Source: Halospina sp040196175
Lineage (GTDB): Bacteria; Pseudomonadota; Gammaproteobacteria; Pseudomonadales; Oleiphilaceae
Reading direction: 5' to 3'
Length of the DNA stretch: 64,000 nt
NCBI RefSeq assembly: GCF_040196175.1
Contig: NZ_JBEFNF010000009.1
Span: 62,001-126,000, forward strand
The notes under the pieces are model-generated. The model was not told where the DNA came from. It saw nothing but the letters and a program-made list of their open reading frames with translations, and did no database searches. Positions 54,344 through 62,220 of this stretch are shown here, in pieces. Within the stretch, counting starts at the first letter, position 1. Each line of letters starts with the position of its first letter. A program made the position numbers and the translations under genes.

Positions 54344-55276
54344 TCAGGCCTCCCCGCCACTGCGACGTTCCAGCACCCGCATCACCGCACTGCGCGCGCG
54401 CCCATTCGCGCTGCGTTCAGCCTCTGATGCCTGGACCGCACGGCCAATGGTCCGGAATCCGGTTTCCTCCATCTCAGCGGTCACCGGCACACCCCTGGGT
54501 AGTTTCGGCCCCCGGCTGCAATCACGCATGAAGCGCTTTACCCGGCGGTCCTCGAGCGAATGGAAGCTGATAATCACAAGCCGACCGCCATCACTGAGAT
54601 GATCCACCCCCTGGCGAAGAGCTTCATCCAGCTGTGGCAGTTCCTCGTTCACCCGAATCCGGATCGCCTGGAACGAGCGGGTTGCCGGGTGTTTATATCG
54701 ATCCTCGAACGGCACGGCCTCACGGATCAATTCCGCCAGCTGCGCGGTGCGGGTAATCGGCTGCTGCCGCCGAACCTCAACGATGCGCCGGGCAATACGC
54801 TTGGCGAAGCGTTCCTCACCAAACTCACGCAGAACCCGCGCGATTTCCTTTTCGTCCTCCTGGGCCAGCCAGTCAGCCGCACTCTGCCCGGAATCCGGAT
54901 CCATGCGCATGTCCAATGGTCCGTCATAGCGGAAGCTGAAACCGCGCTCGGGTTCGTCCAGCTGCGGCGAGGAAACACCCAGATCGAGAAAAACGCCATC
55001 CACCCAACCCCAGCCGGCATCCTGCAGAAGCCGGGACAGGTCTCCGAAAGCACCGCGCTGAACGCTCACCCGCGGGTCCTGCGCCGCCAACGCCTCTGCC
55101 ACCTCAATCGCCGTAGGATCCCGGTCCACCACCAGAAGCCGCCCTGCCTCATTCATGCGTTCCAGAATGGCGCGGCTGTGACCTCCGCGACCGAAAGTCG
55201 CGTCCACATACCAACCCGCTGGCGTGGTGACCAACGCATCAATGGCTTCCTGTTGCAGTACGGACTCATGTGCCAT
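54344..55276 (-). CDS. rsmH: 16S rRNA m4C1402 methyltransferase RsmH
   Basis: 310 residues. N4-methylates C1402 of 16S rRNA together with RsmI, encoded nearby. HESVLQQEAIDAL, the SAM site VDATFGRGGHSRAIL, and FLDLGVSSPQLDEPERGFSF are diagnostic. The second in-frame ATG (55276) has GGAG seven bases upstream; the first (55282) is too close to it. Confidence 0.97.
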   Translation of the reverse strand: MAHESVLQQEAIDALVTTPAGWYVDATFGRGGHSRAILERMNEAGRLLVVDRDPTAIEVAEALAAQDPRVSVQRGAFGDLSRLLQDAGWGWVDGVFLDLGVSSPQLDEPERGFSFRYDGPLDMRMDPDSGQSAADWLAQEDEKEIARVLREFGEERFAKRIARRIVEVRRQQPITRTAQLAELIREAVPFEDRYKHPATRSFQAIRIRVNEELPQLDEALRQGVDHLSDGGRLVIISFHSLEDRRVKRFMRDCSRGPKLPRGVPVTAEMEETGFRTIGRAVQASEAERSANGRARSAVMRVLERRSGGEA

Positions 55277-55296
55277 GGCCATTCTCCAGCCCCTGT

Positions 55297-55746
55297 TTAA
55301 AGCGACAGGGACTTCATCTCCTCTGGGATTTCCTCATCGCCATCATCTTCCTCAAGCCACGCCATCCAGCGGTCCTCGCTCCAGAGTTCCAACTTACGGC
55401 CCTGACCGACCAGATAGAGCTTCTTTTCCAGGCCGGCGTAATCACGCAGCGGCTGCGGCACCAGAATTCGGCCCGCGCTATCCAGTTCCAGAGGAGTGGC
55501 ATAACCAATAAGCAACCGCTGAGTGCGGCGCACTGCTTTGTTGAAGCTTGGCAACGCCTCGACCTTGGGCAGGATTTCTTCCCATTGCGGTTCCGGATAG
55601 ACCAGAAGGCAGCGTTCCTCGGTGTGAGCAGTCAGCACAATACGACCACCACAAAGGCTCTCAAGGTCCTCGCGGACACGAGCGGGGATCGCCACACGTC
55701 CCTTAGCGTCCATACTGATCGCATGACTTCCGAGAAAGTTCGTCAT
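55297..55746 (-). CDS. mraZ: Transcriptional regulator MraZ
   Basis: 149 residues with two SpoVT/AbrB-type half-domains, each with a DxxxR DNA-contact box: DAKGRVAIPARVRE and DSAGRILVPQPLRD. MraZ forms ring oligomers and represses its own dcw operon by binding repeated boxes ahead of it; such boxes are present upstream here. First gene of the cluster, with N-terminal MTNFLGSHAISMDAKG. Acidic C-terminal extension EEDDGDEEIPEEMKSLSL. Confidence 0.97.
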   Translation of the reverse strand: MTNFLGSHAISMDAKGRVAIPARVREDLESLCGGRIVLTAHTEERCLLVYPEPQWEEILPKVEALPSFNKAVRRTQRLLIGYATPLELDSAGRILVPQPLRDYAGLEKKLYLVGQGRKLELWSEDRWMAWLEEDDGDEEIPEEMKSLSL

Positions 55747-55782
55747 GGCCGCTCTGCTACCCCGATCCAGTGGCCCGGATCA

Positions 55783-55856
55783 CCACATGATCCCACTGCC
55801 ACCACTCACAACCCACAAGACACCACCTGATGCCACTTTTTACCACTTGGCGACAC
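55783..55856 (-). promoter_or_regulatory. MraZ operator: array of phased GTGG boxes
   Basis: On the minus strand GTGG occurs at 55846-55843, 55836-33, 55826-23, 55816-13, 55805-02, 55796-93 and 55786-83, at steps of 10, 10, 10, 11, 9 and 10 bases, with an eighth degenerate copy GTGT at 55856-53. The spacing is one helical turn, so the boxes lie on one face. The array runs from the -10 element through the untranslated leader towards mraZ, and is consistent with MraZ autorepression. E. coli has three such boxes, so this is long. Confidence 0.8.
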
Positions 55857-55883
55857 TATAAGAAGACTCCCCAGGCAATGCAA
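55855..55883 (-). promoter_or_regulatory. Promoter of the dcw cluster
   Basis: Minus-strand TTGCAT (55883-55878), 17-base spacer and TATAGT (55860-55855) give a strong sigma-70 match (four and five of six). The predicted transcription start is near 55848, so the GTGG array lies over the -10 and downstream of the start. About 100 bases of leader precede mraZ. Confidence 0.7.
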
Positions 55884-56071
55884 GAAAACCCAGACGCCCT
55901 GGATTGGCAAAAAATGCCGTTGTGCCAGTGATTTAGAGGCCAAAGCGATGAACGTGAGGTAATAGCCGGATAACAAATGCCGCCTTTTCAGAAACCTGGA
56001 GGCAACTCCGAGAATTCACGTAAAGATCAAGAATTTTTCGCTATAGGAGAGAACTGGTCGATAGATAGATA
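55884..56071. other. Non-coding spacer, mraZ promoter to rnpB
   Basis: About 190 bases in which I see no gene. It contains three GATA units in tandem (about 56060-56071), an A/T-rich stretch near 56030-56040, and no obvious repeat of the GTGG array. Short frames here are without ribosome sites. Confidence 0.6.
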
Positions 56072-56117
56072 GAATAGGAAGGGTGGCCCGGACTTCCGCC
56101 TGGGAAGCACCGGGGCC
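56072..56117 (-). terminator. Terminator-like stem-loop after rnpB
   Basis: On the minus strand GGCCCCGG-TG-CTTCC pairs with GGAAG-T-CCGGGCC around a CAGGC loop (56117-56085), with one bulged C, followed by ACCCTTCCTATTCT. The tail is only partly U-rich, so efficiency is uncertain. Confidence 0.5.
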
Positions 56118-56477
56118 TGTTCGAGTCCGCCTGTAAGCCGGGTTCTGTCGCGTGCAGCCATTCCTCTGGGATCCGCGTCACCGCGGACCTCAAGCAGCCT
56201 ACCCGAGTCCGGTGCGGGCCACACCCCTGGACTCCTATTTGGCCTTGCTCCGAGTGGGGTTTACCGTCGCCATGGACTGTTGCCAGCCACGCGGTGCGCT
56301 CTTACCGCACCTTTTCACCCTTGCCGTCGGCCCGTGGGCCGCTTAGGCGGTTTCCTTTCTGCTGCACTTTCCGTCGGCTCGCGCCGCCCAGGCGTTACCT
56401 GGCACTCTGCCCTGTGGAGCCCGGACTTTCCTCCATTACTACGCAAAGGCAGTAACAGCGACTGCATAGCGGACTCG
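56117..56477 (-). ncRNA. rnpB: RNase P RNA component
   Basis: Catalytic RNA that cleaves 5' leaders from pre-tRNAs. The universal core GAGGAAAGTCCGGGCTCCA is on the minus strand at 56433-56415, and near the 3' end ACAGAACCCGGCTTA. The 5' GAGTCCGC and 3' GCGGACTC (56130-56123) pair to form helix P1, setting the ends to within a few bases. About 360 nucleotides, a bacterial A-type length. The region is crossed by spurious short frames that I do not call. Placement between rsmI and mraZ is common in gammaproteobacteria. Confidence 0.93.
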
Positions 56478-56482
56478 GCGGG

Positions 56483-56511
56483 AAAATAACGGCTGACGGC
56501 CGCTTTTACAA
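56483..56511 (-). promoter_or_regulatory. Candidate rnpB promoter
   Basis: Minus-strand TTGTAA (56511-56506), 17-base spacer and TATTTT (56488-56483), with the predicted start about seven bases downstream, matching the 5' end of helix P1. It lies immediately after the rsmI stop. Confidence 0.55.
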
Positions 56512-56516
56512 GAGCT

Positions 56517-57371
56517 TTATTCGCGCTCCTGCAGTACCAGTGCCCGTTGATAGAGGCCACTGCGCCCCTGACCAGTAATCCGTGCCGCCATGCGCGCGGC
56601 ATCACTCACACTCAGCCGGGTCATCAGCTCGGTGAGCAGGTGATCGGAGTTCACATCCAGCCCGGAGGAAGAGGCCGCGGCCCCTGCCACCATGAGCACA
56701 AATTCCCCTTTCAGCGGAATGAGGCCCTCGGCCACCTGCTCCGCCAGGTCCGCCACGGTGCCGTAGACCGACTGCTCGTGGGCCTTGGTGAGCTCCCGGG
56801 CCAAGGTCGCAGGGCGATCGCTGCCGAAGGCAGCCCCCATATCGCCCAATGTCCCCGCCACACGCCGAGGGGATTCATAAAAGACCATGGTGCGGGCTTC
56901 GCGAGCCAGTGCTTCCAAAGCTTTTCGGCGCGCCCCAGGCTTCGGCGGCAGAAATCCCTCAAACACGAACCGGTCGGTGGGAATGCCTGCTACCGCCAGA
57001 GCCGCCGTTACCGCACTCGCCCCCGGCACCGTTACCATTGGCAGGCCCTGTTCCCGCGCTGCCCGAACCAAGGTAAAGCCAGGGTCAGAAATCAGCGGTG
57101 TTCCCGCATCCGAGACCAGTGCCAGGCTCTCACCGTTACGCAACCATTCCAGAACCGGGGCCAGCTGACGGTCTTCGTTATGTTCATGCAGGGGGGTCAG
57201 CGTTTTGTGTAGATCCAAATGATCCAGAAGCCGTCGGGTCTGGCGGGTATCCTCGGCAAGCACTCGATCCACCCCCGCCAGCACCCACGCCGCCCGGGCG
57301 CTTACATCCGCGAGATTGCCGATGGGCGTTGCCACCACATAAAGGGTTCCTTTCTGTAAAGTCTCCGTCAT
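56517..57371 (-). CDS. rsmI: 16S rRNA 2'-O-methyltransferase RsmI
   Basis: 284 residues, tetrapyrrole-methylase fold. Methylates the 2'-O of C1402, the same nucleotide as RsmH. N-terminal GTLYVVATPIGNLADVSARA, then LAEDTRQTRRLLDHL, SDAGTPLISDPGFTLV and FYESPRRVAGTLGDM. Start 57371 (MTETLQKG); an in-frame ATG at 57434 adds foreign residues. Divergent from lpoA. Confidence 0.96.
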   Translation of the reverse strand: MTETLQKGTLYVVATPIGNLADVSARAAWVLAGVDRVLAEDTRQTRRLLDHLDLHKTLTPLHEHNEDRQLAPVLEWLRNGESLALVSDAGTPLISDPGFTLVRAAREQGLPMVTVPGASAVTAALAVAGIPTDRFVFEGFLPPKPGARRKALEALAREARTMVFYESPRRVAGTLGDMGAAFGSDRPATLARELTKAHEQSVYGTVADLAEQVAEGLIPLKGEFVLMVAGAAASSSGLDVNSDHLLTELMTRLSVSDAARMAARITGQGRSGLYQRALVLQERE

Positions 57372-57392
57372 GCTCAGACTGCCATTACCTGT

Positions 57393-57398
57393 TAGAAT
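57393..57398 (+). promoter_or_regulatory. Possible -10 of lpoA promoter
   Basis: TAGAAT lies 54 bases before the lpoA ATG in the gap with rsmI. No strong -35 is visible upstream, so the assignment is weak. Confidence 0.3.
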
Positions 57399-57451
57399 CA
57401 CTGGATCGCACTGAAGCCGAACCACCTGCAACAACGCCAGCCGAGACGCCC

Positions 57452-59299
57452 ATGAGAATCCGTTTGCCGGTCCTGACTGTTTTCCTGCTGCTGTTCATTG
57501 CCGGCTGTGCCGTGGAGCCTGTCTCCACGCCTGAACAGCAATCTCCCTCTACAGTTCAGGGACTGCTGGATGCCGCGTCGGATACCAATGATGCCAGCCT
57601 TCGCCGACAATATCAGCTCAAGGCGGCGCAAATGCTTCAATTCAGCGGCGAATACGCCAGTGCCCGTTCCTTGCTGCAGGTCCTAGAGTCGGAACAATTC
57701 CGGGACGCTGCCCGCGACCGCTACCTGTGGCTGCGTAGTCAGGATGCCGTCAGGCGCGGCGATACTGACCTGGCACAACGCCTGGCCGACCAGCTGGATC
57801 CAGCGTTGCCGCTGAGGCTGGGCCCGGACCGCCAGCCCAGTGCTTTTGCCGCGGTAGCAGGGGTCTACGAGCTTACTGCCCGTCACTTGCCCAACGCCCG
57901 GACGCTGATCCTCTGGCGTGGCAGTGACACCCGCCAGCCGGACCCGCTCAATGAGCGCATCTGGAGCGCTCTGCGGGAAGTGGGCCGCGATGACCTGGAA
58001 CCGGTGGCCCAGCGCACTTCGGACTCAGAGACCCGCGGCTGGCTGGAGCTCGCTCTTGCCCTGTCGGCCCACAAGCAGCATGAAGTCGAGGCTAGATCCC
58101 GTGCCATAAGAGACTGGCGGCAGAGATGGCCGGATCATGATGCCGCTAACCCTTTCCCGGGAGAACTAGCACTGCTGCGCGAACTCGATGAGCTTCGCCC
58201 GGCTTCTGTTGCGCTGGCACTGCCGCTCAGTGGACCTCTTTCTGGTGCCGGGGAGGCCGTACGCGAGGGCTTCCTCGCCGCCTACTACCAGGATCTCGCC
58301 GACCCGGAACGATCAACGCCGGCTGTTACGCTTCATGACACCCACGCCACCACCTTCAGCGATATCTATGCAGGACTGCTCCAAACAGACCCGGATCTCG
58401 TGGTGGGCCCGCTCAGCAAGCAGGCCGTTCGGGCGCTGACCTCACAGCCCGCCCTATCAACTCCGGTGCTTGCACTCAACTATGACCGTGACGCCACCAT
58501 TACCCCCTCAAACCTGTTCCAGTTCGGACTTGGCAGCGAAGATGAAATGCACGCCATCGTCCGGCGCCTGAGACAGGATGGCCACAGCAACATGCTGGTG
58601 TTTCTCCCTGAAGGAGACTGGGGCATCCGCATGGAGAAAGCACTCCGGGAAGCGGCTGAGAAACAAGGCATCAGATTGCTAGACACAGTCCAGTATGCCG
58701 AAGACAGCAACCTTAATCGGGTCGTTGCGGACGGCTTCCGCATCAACCAGAGCCGCCGGCGTGCCAATGCCCTTATGCGGCTGACTGGCACCACCATGCG
58801 CTTCGAACCGCGCCGGCGCCAGGATACGGACGCCTTAGTGCTGCTCGCGTCGCCCGAAAACGCGCGCCGCATCAACCCCCTATTCGCTTTCTATTACGGG
58901 GCCGATCTGCCGGTGTATGGCAGCTCCCTGCTTTATCGCGGCGCCCCGGATCCAGCCAAGGACAGCGATCTGGACGGTATCCGTTTCACCGATATTCCGT
59001 GGGTTCTCGGTGGTGCGCCATCGGAACGGGGAACCCTGAGAGCTCTGTTTCCTGGTCTGGGGGAACGCTATGACCGGCTTTTCGCTTTAGGTTTTGACAG
59101 TTACCGGCTGACTGACCAGATTCAGCTTCTCAGAGAGATCGAAGGTTACCGGGTTGAAGGGGTTACAGGTGTGATCCGAAACACTGGCAACGGCAGTTTT
59201 GAACGAACGCCGGAATGGGCCACCTTCCGCCAGGGCAGGCCGGAACCTCTTCCAGAGCCGCAGGTCGCACCCGGGAGAGCCGGTAAAAATCGGCAATGA
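57452..59299 (+). CDS. lpoA: Penicillin-binding protein activator LpoA
   Basis: 615-residue outer-membrane lipoprotein that activates PBP1a. Signal peptide with lipobox LFIAGC (Cys19). The N-terminal half has helical TPR-like repeats (SLRRQYQLKAAQMLQFSGEYASARSLL), and the C-terminal half, from about residue 250, is a periplasmic-binding-protein fold (SVALALPLSGPLSGAGEAVREGFLAAYY, DPDLVVGPLSKQAVRAL). The start at 57452 follows GAGA; a long in-frame extension to 57098 lies across rsmI and is rejected. First of lpoA-yraN-diaA. Confidence 0.93.
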   Translation: MRIRLPVLTVFLLLFIAGCAVEPVSTPEQQSPSTVQGLLDAASDTNDASLRRQYQLKAAQMLQFSGEYASARSLLQVLESEQFRDAARDRYLWLRSQDAVRRGDTDLAQRLADQLDPALPLRLGPDRQPSAFAAVAGVYELTARHLPNARTLILWRGSDTRQPDPLNERIWSALREVGRDDLEPVAQRTSDSETRGWLELALALSAHKQHEVEARSRAIRDWRQRWPDHDAANPFPGELALLRELDELRPASVALALPLSGPLSGAGEAVREGFLAAYYQDLADPERSTPAVTLHDTHATTFSDIYAGLLQTDPDLVVGPLSKQAVRALTSQPALSTPVLALNYDRDATITPSNLFQFGLGSEDEMHAIVRRLRQDGHSNMLVFLPEGDWGIRMEKALREAAEKQGIRLLDTVQYAEDSNLNRVVADGFRINQSRRRANALMRLTGTTMRFEPRRRQDTDALVLLASPENARRINPLFAFYYGADLPVYGSSLLYRGAPDPAKDSDLDGIRFTDIPWVLGGAPSERGTLRALFPGLGERYDRLFALGFDSYRLTDQIQLLREIEGYRVEGVTGVIRNTGNGSFERTPEWATFRQGRPEPLPEPQVAPGRAGKNRQ

Positions 59300-59315
59300 A
59301 CAGGGAGACACGGGG

Positions 59316-59681
59316 ATGGACAGACGCAGCCAGGGAAAGGACGCAGAAACAGCAGCCGCCAACTATCTGGAGTCAGAGGGCGTACGCATTCTGGAGCGCA
59401 ACTTCAACTGCCGCGCAGGTGAGATTGACCTCATCGGCCACGACGGCGACTCACTCGCCTTCATCGAAGTGCGTGCCCGCCGTGCAGATGCCCTTGTAGA
59501 CGGTGCAGCCTCCGTCGACGAACGCAAGCGGCGTAAGCTGATCCGGGCCGCCCGCTTCTATCTTCACCGCCACGGCCTGGACAACTGCTTCTGCCGATTC
59601 GATATGATTGCGGTAACCATCACACCAGAGCAGCCCTACGGGTTCGAATGGATCACCAATGCCTTTGACGCGACACCATGA
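59316..59681 (+). CDS. yraN: YraN family (UPF0102) protein
   Basis: 121 residues with a restriction-endonuclease-like fold. The characteristic GKDAETAAANYLESEG, NFNCRAGEIDLIGHDGDSLAFIEVR, with the E-x-D...E-x-K-like core (GEIDLI, FIEVR), are intact. Biochemical role unknown. ATG at 59316 after GGGG, in frame with lpoA's downstream region; overlaps diaA by four bases. Confidence 0.94.
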   Translation: MDRRSQGKDAETAAANYLESEGVRILERNFNCRAGEIDLIGHDGDSLAFIEVRARRADALVDGAASVDERKRRKLIRAARFYLHRHGLDNCFCRFDMIAVTITPEQPYGFEWITNAFDATP

Positions 59682-60271
59682 GTGACACAGAACAACGCTT
59701 CAACCAACATATTGCCAGCCACATGGAATGCGTCGGTGAAACCGCCAGCATTGTTGTCCCTGCTCTGGGACAGGCAGCCGAGGCCATTGTGGAAACACTG
59801 CTGAGCGAACGACAGGTGCTGGTGTGCGGCAGTGGCAAGGCCAACGCTTTCGCCCAGTACTTCGCCAGCTGCATGCTGGCCTACCATGAAACGGAAAGGC
59901 CGGCGCTTCCGGTAATGAATCTGGGTTCGGACGCCACCACAATGGCGGCTATCGGACTCAACAATCGGCTCCAGGAGGTATTCTCGCGCCAGATCCAGGC
60001 CCTGGGGCATGAAGGCGATTCCCTTCTGCTCCTCACTGATGACGGCAATCAATCAAGCCTGATCCAGGCCCTGCAGGCCGCCCACGATCGGGGCATCCGG
60101 GTTATCGCGGTGACCGGGCGCGCAGAGACGGACATGCATGCTCTCTTACACGAACATGATATCGACATCACCCTCCCGGACGTGGGTACGGCCGGCACTG
60201 CGGAACTTTTGGTGGTAATCCTCAATGCGCTCTGTGCTGAAATTGAGGCTCACCTGTTCAGTGATGGCTGA
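59678..60271 (+). CDS. diaA: SIS-domain protein, DiaA/GmhA-like
   Basis: 197 residues with one sugar-isomerase (SIS) domain (LVCGSGKANAFAQYFASCML, VIAVTGRAETDMHALL). Position after yraN points to DiaA, which binds DnaA and aids its assembly at the origin, rather than the heptose isomerase GmhA; the two are homologous. Coupled to yraN through ATGA. Convergent with sspB eight bases away. Confidence 0.85.
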   Translation: MSDTEQRFNQHIASHMECVGETASIVVPALGQAAEAIVETLLSERQVLVCGSGKANAFAQYFASCMLAYHETERPALPVMNLGSDATTMAAIGLNNRLQEVFSRQIQALGHEGDSLLLLTDDGNQSSLIQALQAAHDRGIRVIAVTGRAETDMHALLHEHDIDITLPDVGTAGTAELLVVILNALCAEIEAHLFSDG

Positions 60272-60279
60272 GTCCCGAC

Positions 60280-60702
60280 TTACTTCACGACCTTGAGATT
60301 CGGGCGTTTCGAACCGGAATCCCCGGGAGTGTTACCGTCGCTGCCCTGTTCCTCAGAGGTACCCGAGGGATCATCCGGCGGCTCCGGGTCACCCGGTTCC
60401 TGCCCGAAGACCATGCCCTGCCCGTTTTCCCGCGCGTAGATCGCCATGACCGCGTAAATCGGAACATAGACGCTTACCGGTACGCCACCAAAACGCGCTG
60501 TAAAGGAAACCGCATCGTCACCCAGCAGCAACTCCTGAACTGCGGAGGGGCTGATGTTCAACACGATCTGACCGTTCGAGACATAATCCGCCGGAACCTG
60601 CACACCGTTCATTCCCGCATCAACTACCAGATGCGGCGTTGCGCCGTTATCCAGAACCCAGTCATTGAGGGCCCGAATCAGATAAGGTCGGCTCGATCTC
60701 AT
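60280..60702 (-). CDS. sspB: ClpXP adaptor SspB
   Basis: 140 residues. Delivers ssrA-tagged proteins to ClpXP. N-terminal SSRPYLIRALNDWVLDNGATPHLVV, the substrate-binding domain to about 95, a long Pro/Asp/Gly linker and the C-terminal ClpX-docking tail RPNLKVVK. Lies directly after sspA, as usual. Confidence 0.95.
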   Translation of the reverse strand: MRSSRPYLIRALNDWVLDNGATPHLVVDAGMNGVQVPADYVSNGQIVLNISPSAVQELLLGDDAVSFTARFGGVPVSVYVPIYAVMAIYARENGQGMVFGQEPGDPEPPDDPSGTSEEQGSDGNTPGDSGSKRPNLKVVK

Positions 60703-60735
60703 TACTTGCTCCCGGTCTGCCTGATCCTTTTCGGA

Positions 60736-61362
60736 TCAGATTCGCATGTCTTCTTCGGCATCGGAGAGACTGGCTTTGAAACCCCGACGCTCGAAAAGCC
60801 GTTCCATATACCGCTCCAGCGGTTTTATACCCTTCCCTGGCAACTCAACACCAAGCTGCGGCAGGCGCCAGAGCAGCGGCCCGATGCAGCAGTCCACCAT
60901 GGTGAACTCCTCACTGAGGAAAAAGGGCATCTCCTGGAATAGCGGCGCTGACCCTACGAGGCTCTCGCGCAACTCTTTGCGCGCCTGGTTAGCATCACTG
61001 GTGCTACCCCTTTCAATCCGGTCTACCAGCGAACACCAATCGCGCCCCACACGCCACATCATCAGACGGCTCTGTGCCCGCGCGACCGGGTAGACCGGAA
61101 GCAACGGTGGATGCGGGAAACGCTCGTCCAGATACTCCATCATGATGTTCGGTTCATAGAGCACCAGATCCCGATCCACCAGTGTTGGAAGGGCATTATA
61201 GGGATTGAGGTCAGCGAGCTCCGCAGGTGGATTTGAGGGATCCACATTCAAGACATCAACAGTCACTCCCTTCTCAGCCAGCACAATCCTTACACGGTGG
61301 CTGTAATGGCTTTGCGGATCAGAAAAGAACGTCATCGATGACCGTTTGGTCACAACAGCCAT
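60736..61362 (-). CDS. sspA: Stringent starvation protein A
   Basis: 208 residues with a glutathione-transferase fold that lacks transferase activity and binds RNA polymerase. The N-terminal MTFFSDPQSHYSHRVRIVLAEKGV and PNIMMEYLDERFPHPPLLPV match E. coli SspA. A hairpin lies upstream; transcription may read through from the pet genes. Confidence 0.95.
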   Translation of the reverse strand: MAVVTKRSSMTFFSDPQSHYSHRVRIVLAEKGVTVDVLNVDPSNPPAELADLNPYNALPTLVDRDLVLYEPNIMMEYLDERFPHPPLLPVYPVARAQSRLMMWRVGRDWCSLVDRIERGSTSDANQARKELRESLVGSAPLFQEMPFFLSEEFTMVDCCIGPLLWRLPQLGVELPGKGIKPLERYMERLFERRGFKASLSDAEEDMRI

Positions 61363-61413
61363 AGTATTACCCCATGATATCGCTGGTCGGGAAGAAGGGA
61401 CGGAACGCAGAAG

Positions 61414-61434
61414 GCCCGGTACGATGTACCGGGC
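61414..61434 (-). terminator. Perfect 9-bp stem-loop after petC
   Basis: GCCCGGTAC-loop-GTACCGGGC with a three-base loop lies between petC and sspA, 27 bases after the petC stop. Sense-strand sequence after the stem is CTTCTGCG, without a run of U, so it may be a processing or attenuation site rather than a full terminator. Confidence 0.5.
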
Positions 61435-61461
61435 ACTGGAGGGGGATTGTACCGGATACCC

Positions 61462-62220
61462 TCAGTGGATGTCTTTCCAGTATTCGCGGTTCAACAGGTA
61501 CGCAAAGATGAAGAAGACGCCGATGAAGATCAGCACATACACGCCAATCCGCTTGCGGTCCATCAGAGCTGGCTCACCCAGATAAACCAGGAAATTGGTC
61601 AGGTCATACATAGCCCGATCAAACTCTTCGGGATCCATGCTGCCTTCAATGGCCCACTCTTCGCAGGCCTCATCGCCAACCACCTCACCCGTGGATGGAT
61701 CCACTTTGGGATCTTGGCCGAAATGCGGCGGTTCCGCGCAGAGACCACCCTGATTGACCATCACATGGGGCATGCCCACGTTCTCGAAGACCGAGTTGTT
61801 CACACCAAGGGGCCGGCTTTCGTCCTTATAGAACGCCCGAAGGTAAGAGTAGAGCCAATCCGGGCCATTCACCCTTGCCGTCAACGTCAGGTCCGGGGGC
61901 GCATTACCAAACCAGGAGGCCGCCTGCTCATCCGGCATGGCATTGTGCATCAACTCACCAATGCGGGCATCCGTAAAGATCAGGTTCTGTTCATACAGCT
62001 CCTTGGGAATCCCGAGGTCCTTCGCACTGCGCTTATAGCGCTGATATTGGGCTGAATGGCAGCCCATGCAGTAGTTGGTGAAGATCTGCGCACCGCGTTG
62101 CAGCGAGGCCTTATCGCCAAGATCCGGCTCCATGCTGTCAAGATTGCCACCGCCGCCACCGGCCGCCGAGGCGACGACCGGGATGCACATAGCCAGTAGA
62201 ACGGTCAGAAACTGTTTCAT
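61462..62220 (-). CDS. petC: Cytochrome c1 (bc1 complex)
   Basis: 252 residues. Signal peptide to about 19 (VVASAAG), haem c site CMGCH near 51-55, APPDLTLTAR and a C-terminal membrane anchor VYVLIFIGVFFIFAYLL. Passes electrons from the Rieske protein to soluble cytochrome c. Overlaps petB by four bases. Confidence 0.96.
   Translation of the reverse strand: MKQFLTVLLAMCIPVVASAAGGGGGNLDSMEPDLGDKASLQRGAQIFTNYCMGCHSAQYQRYKRSAKDLGIPKELYEQNLIFTDARIGELMHNAMPDEQAASWFGNAPPDLTLTARVNGPDWLYSYLRAFYKDESRPLGVNNSVFENVGMPHVMVNQGGLCAEPPHFGQDPKVDPSTGEVVGDEACEEWAIEGSMDPEEFDRAMYDLTNFLVYLGEPALMDRKRIGVYVLIFIGVFFIFAYLLNREYWKDIH

Noticed and set aside
56060..56071. GATA tandem units
   Set aside because: Only three copies; too short to call a functional microsatellite.
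56027..56605. Short frames in and around the RNase P RNA region
   Set aside because: The conserved rnpB core and P1 pairing explain this region; the frames are chance.
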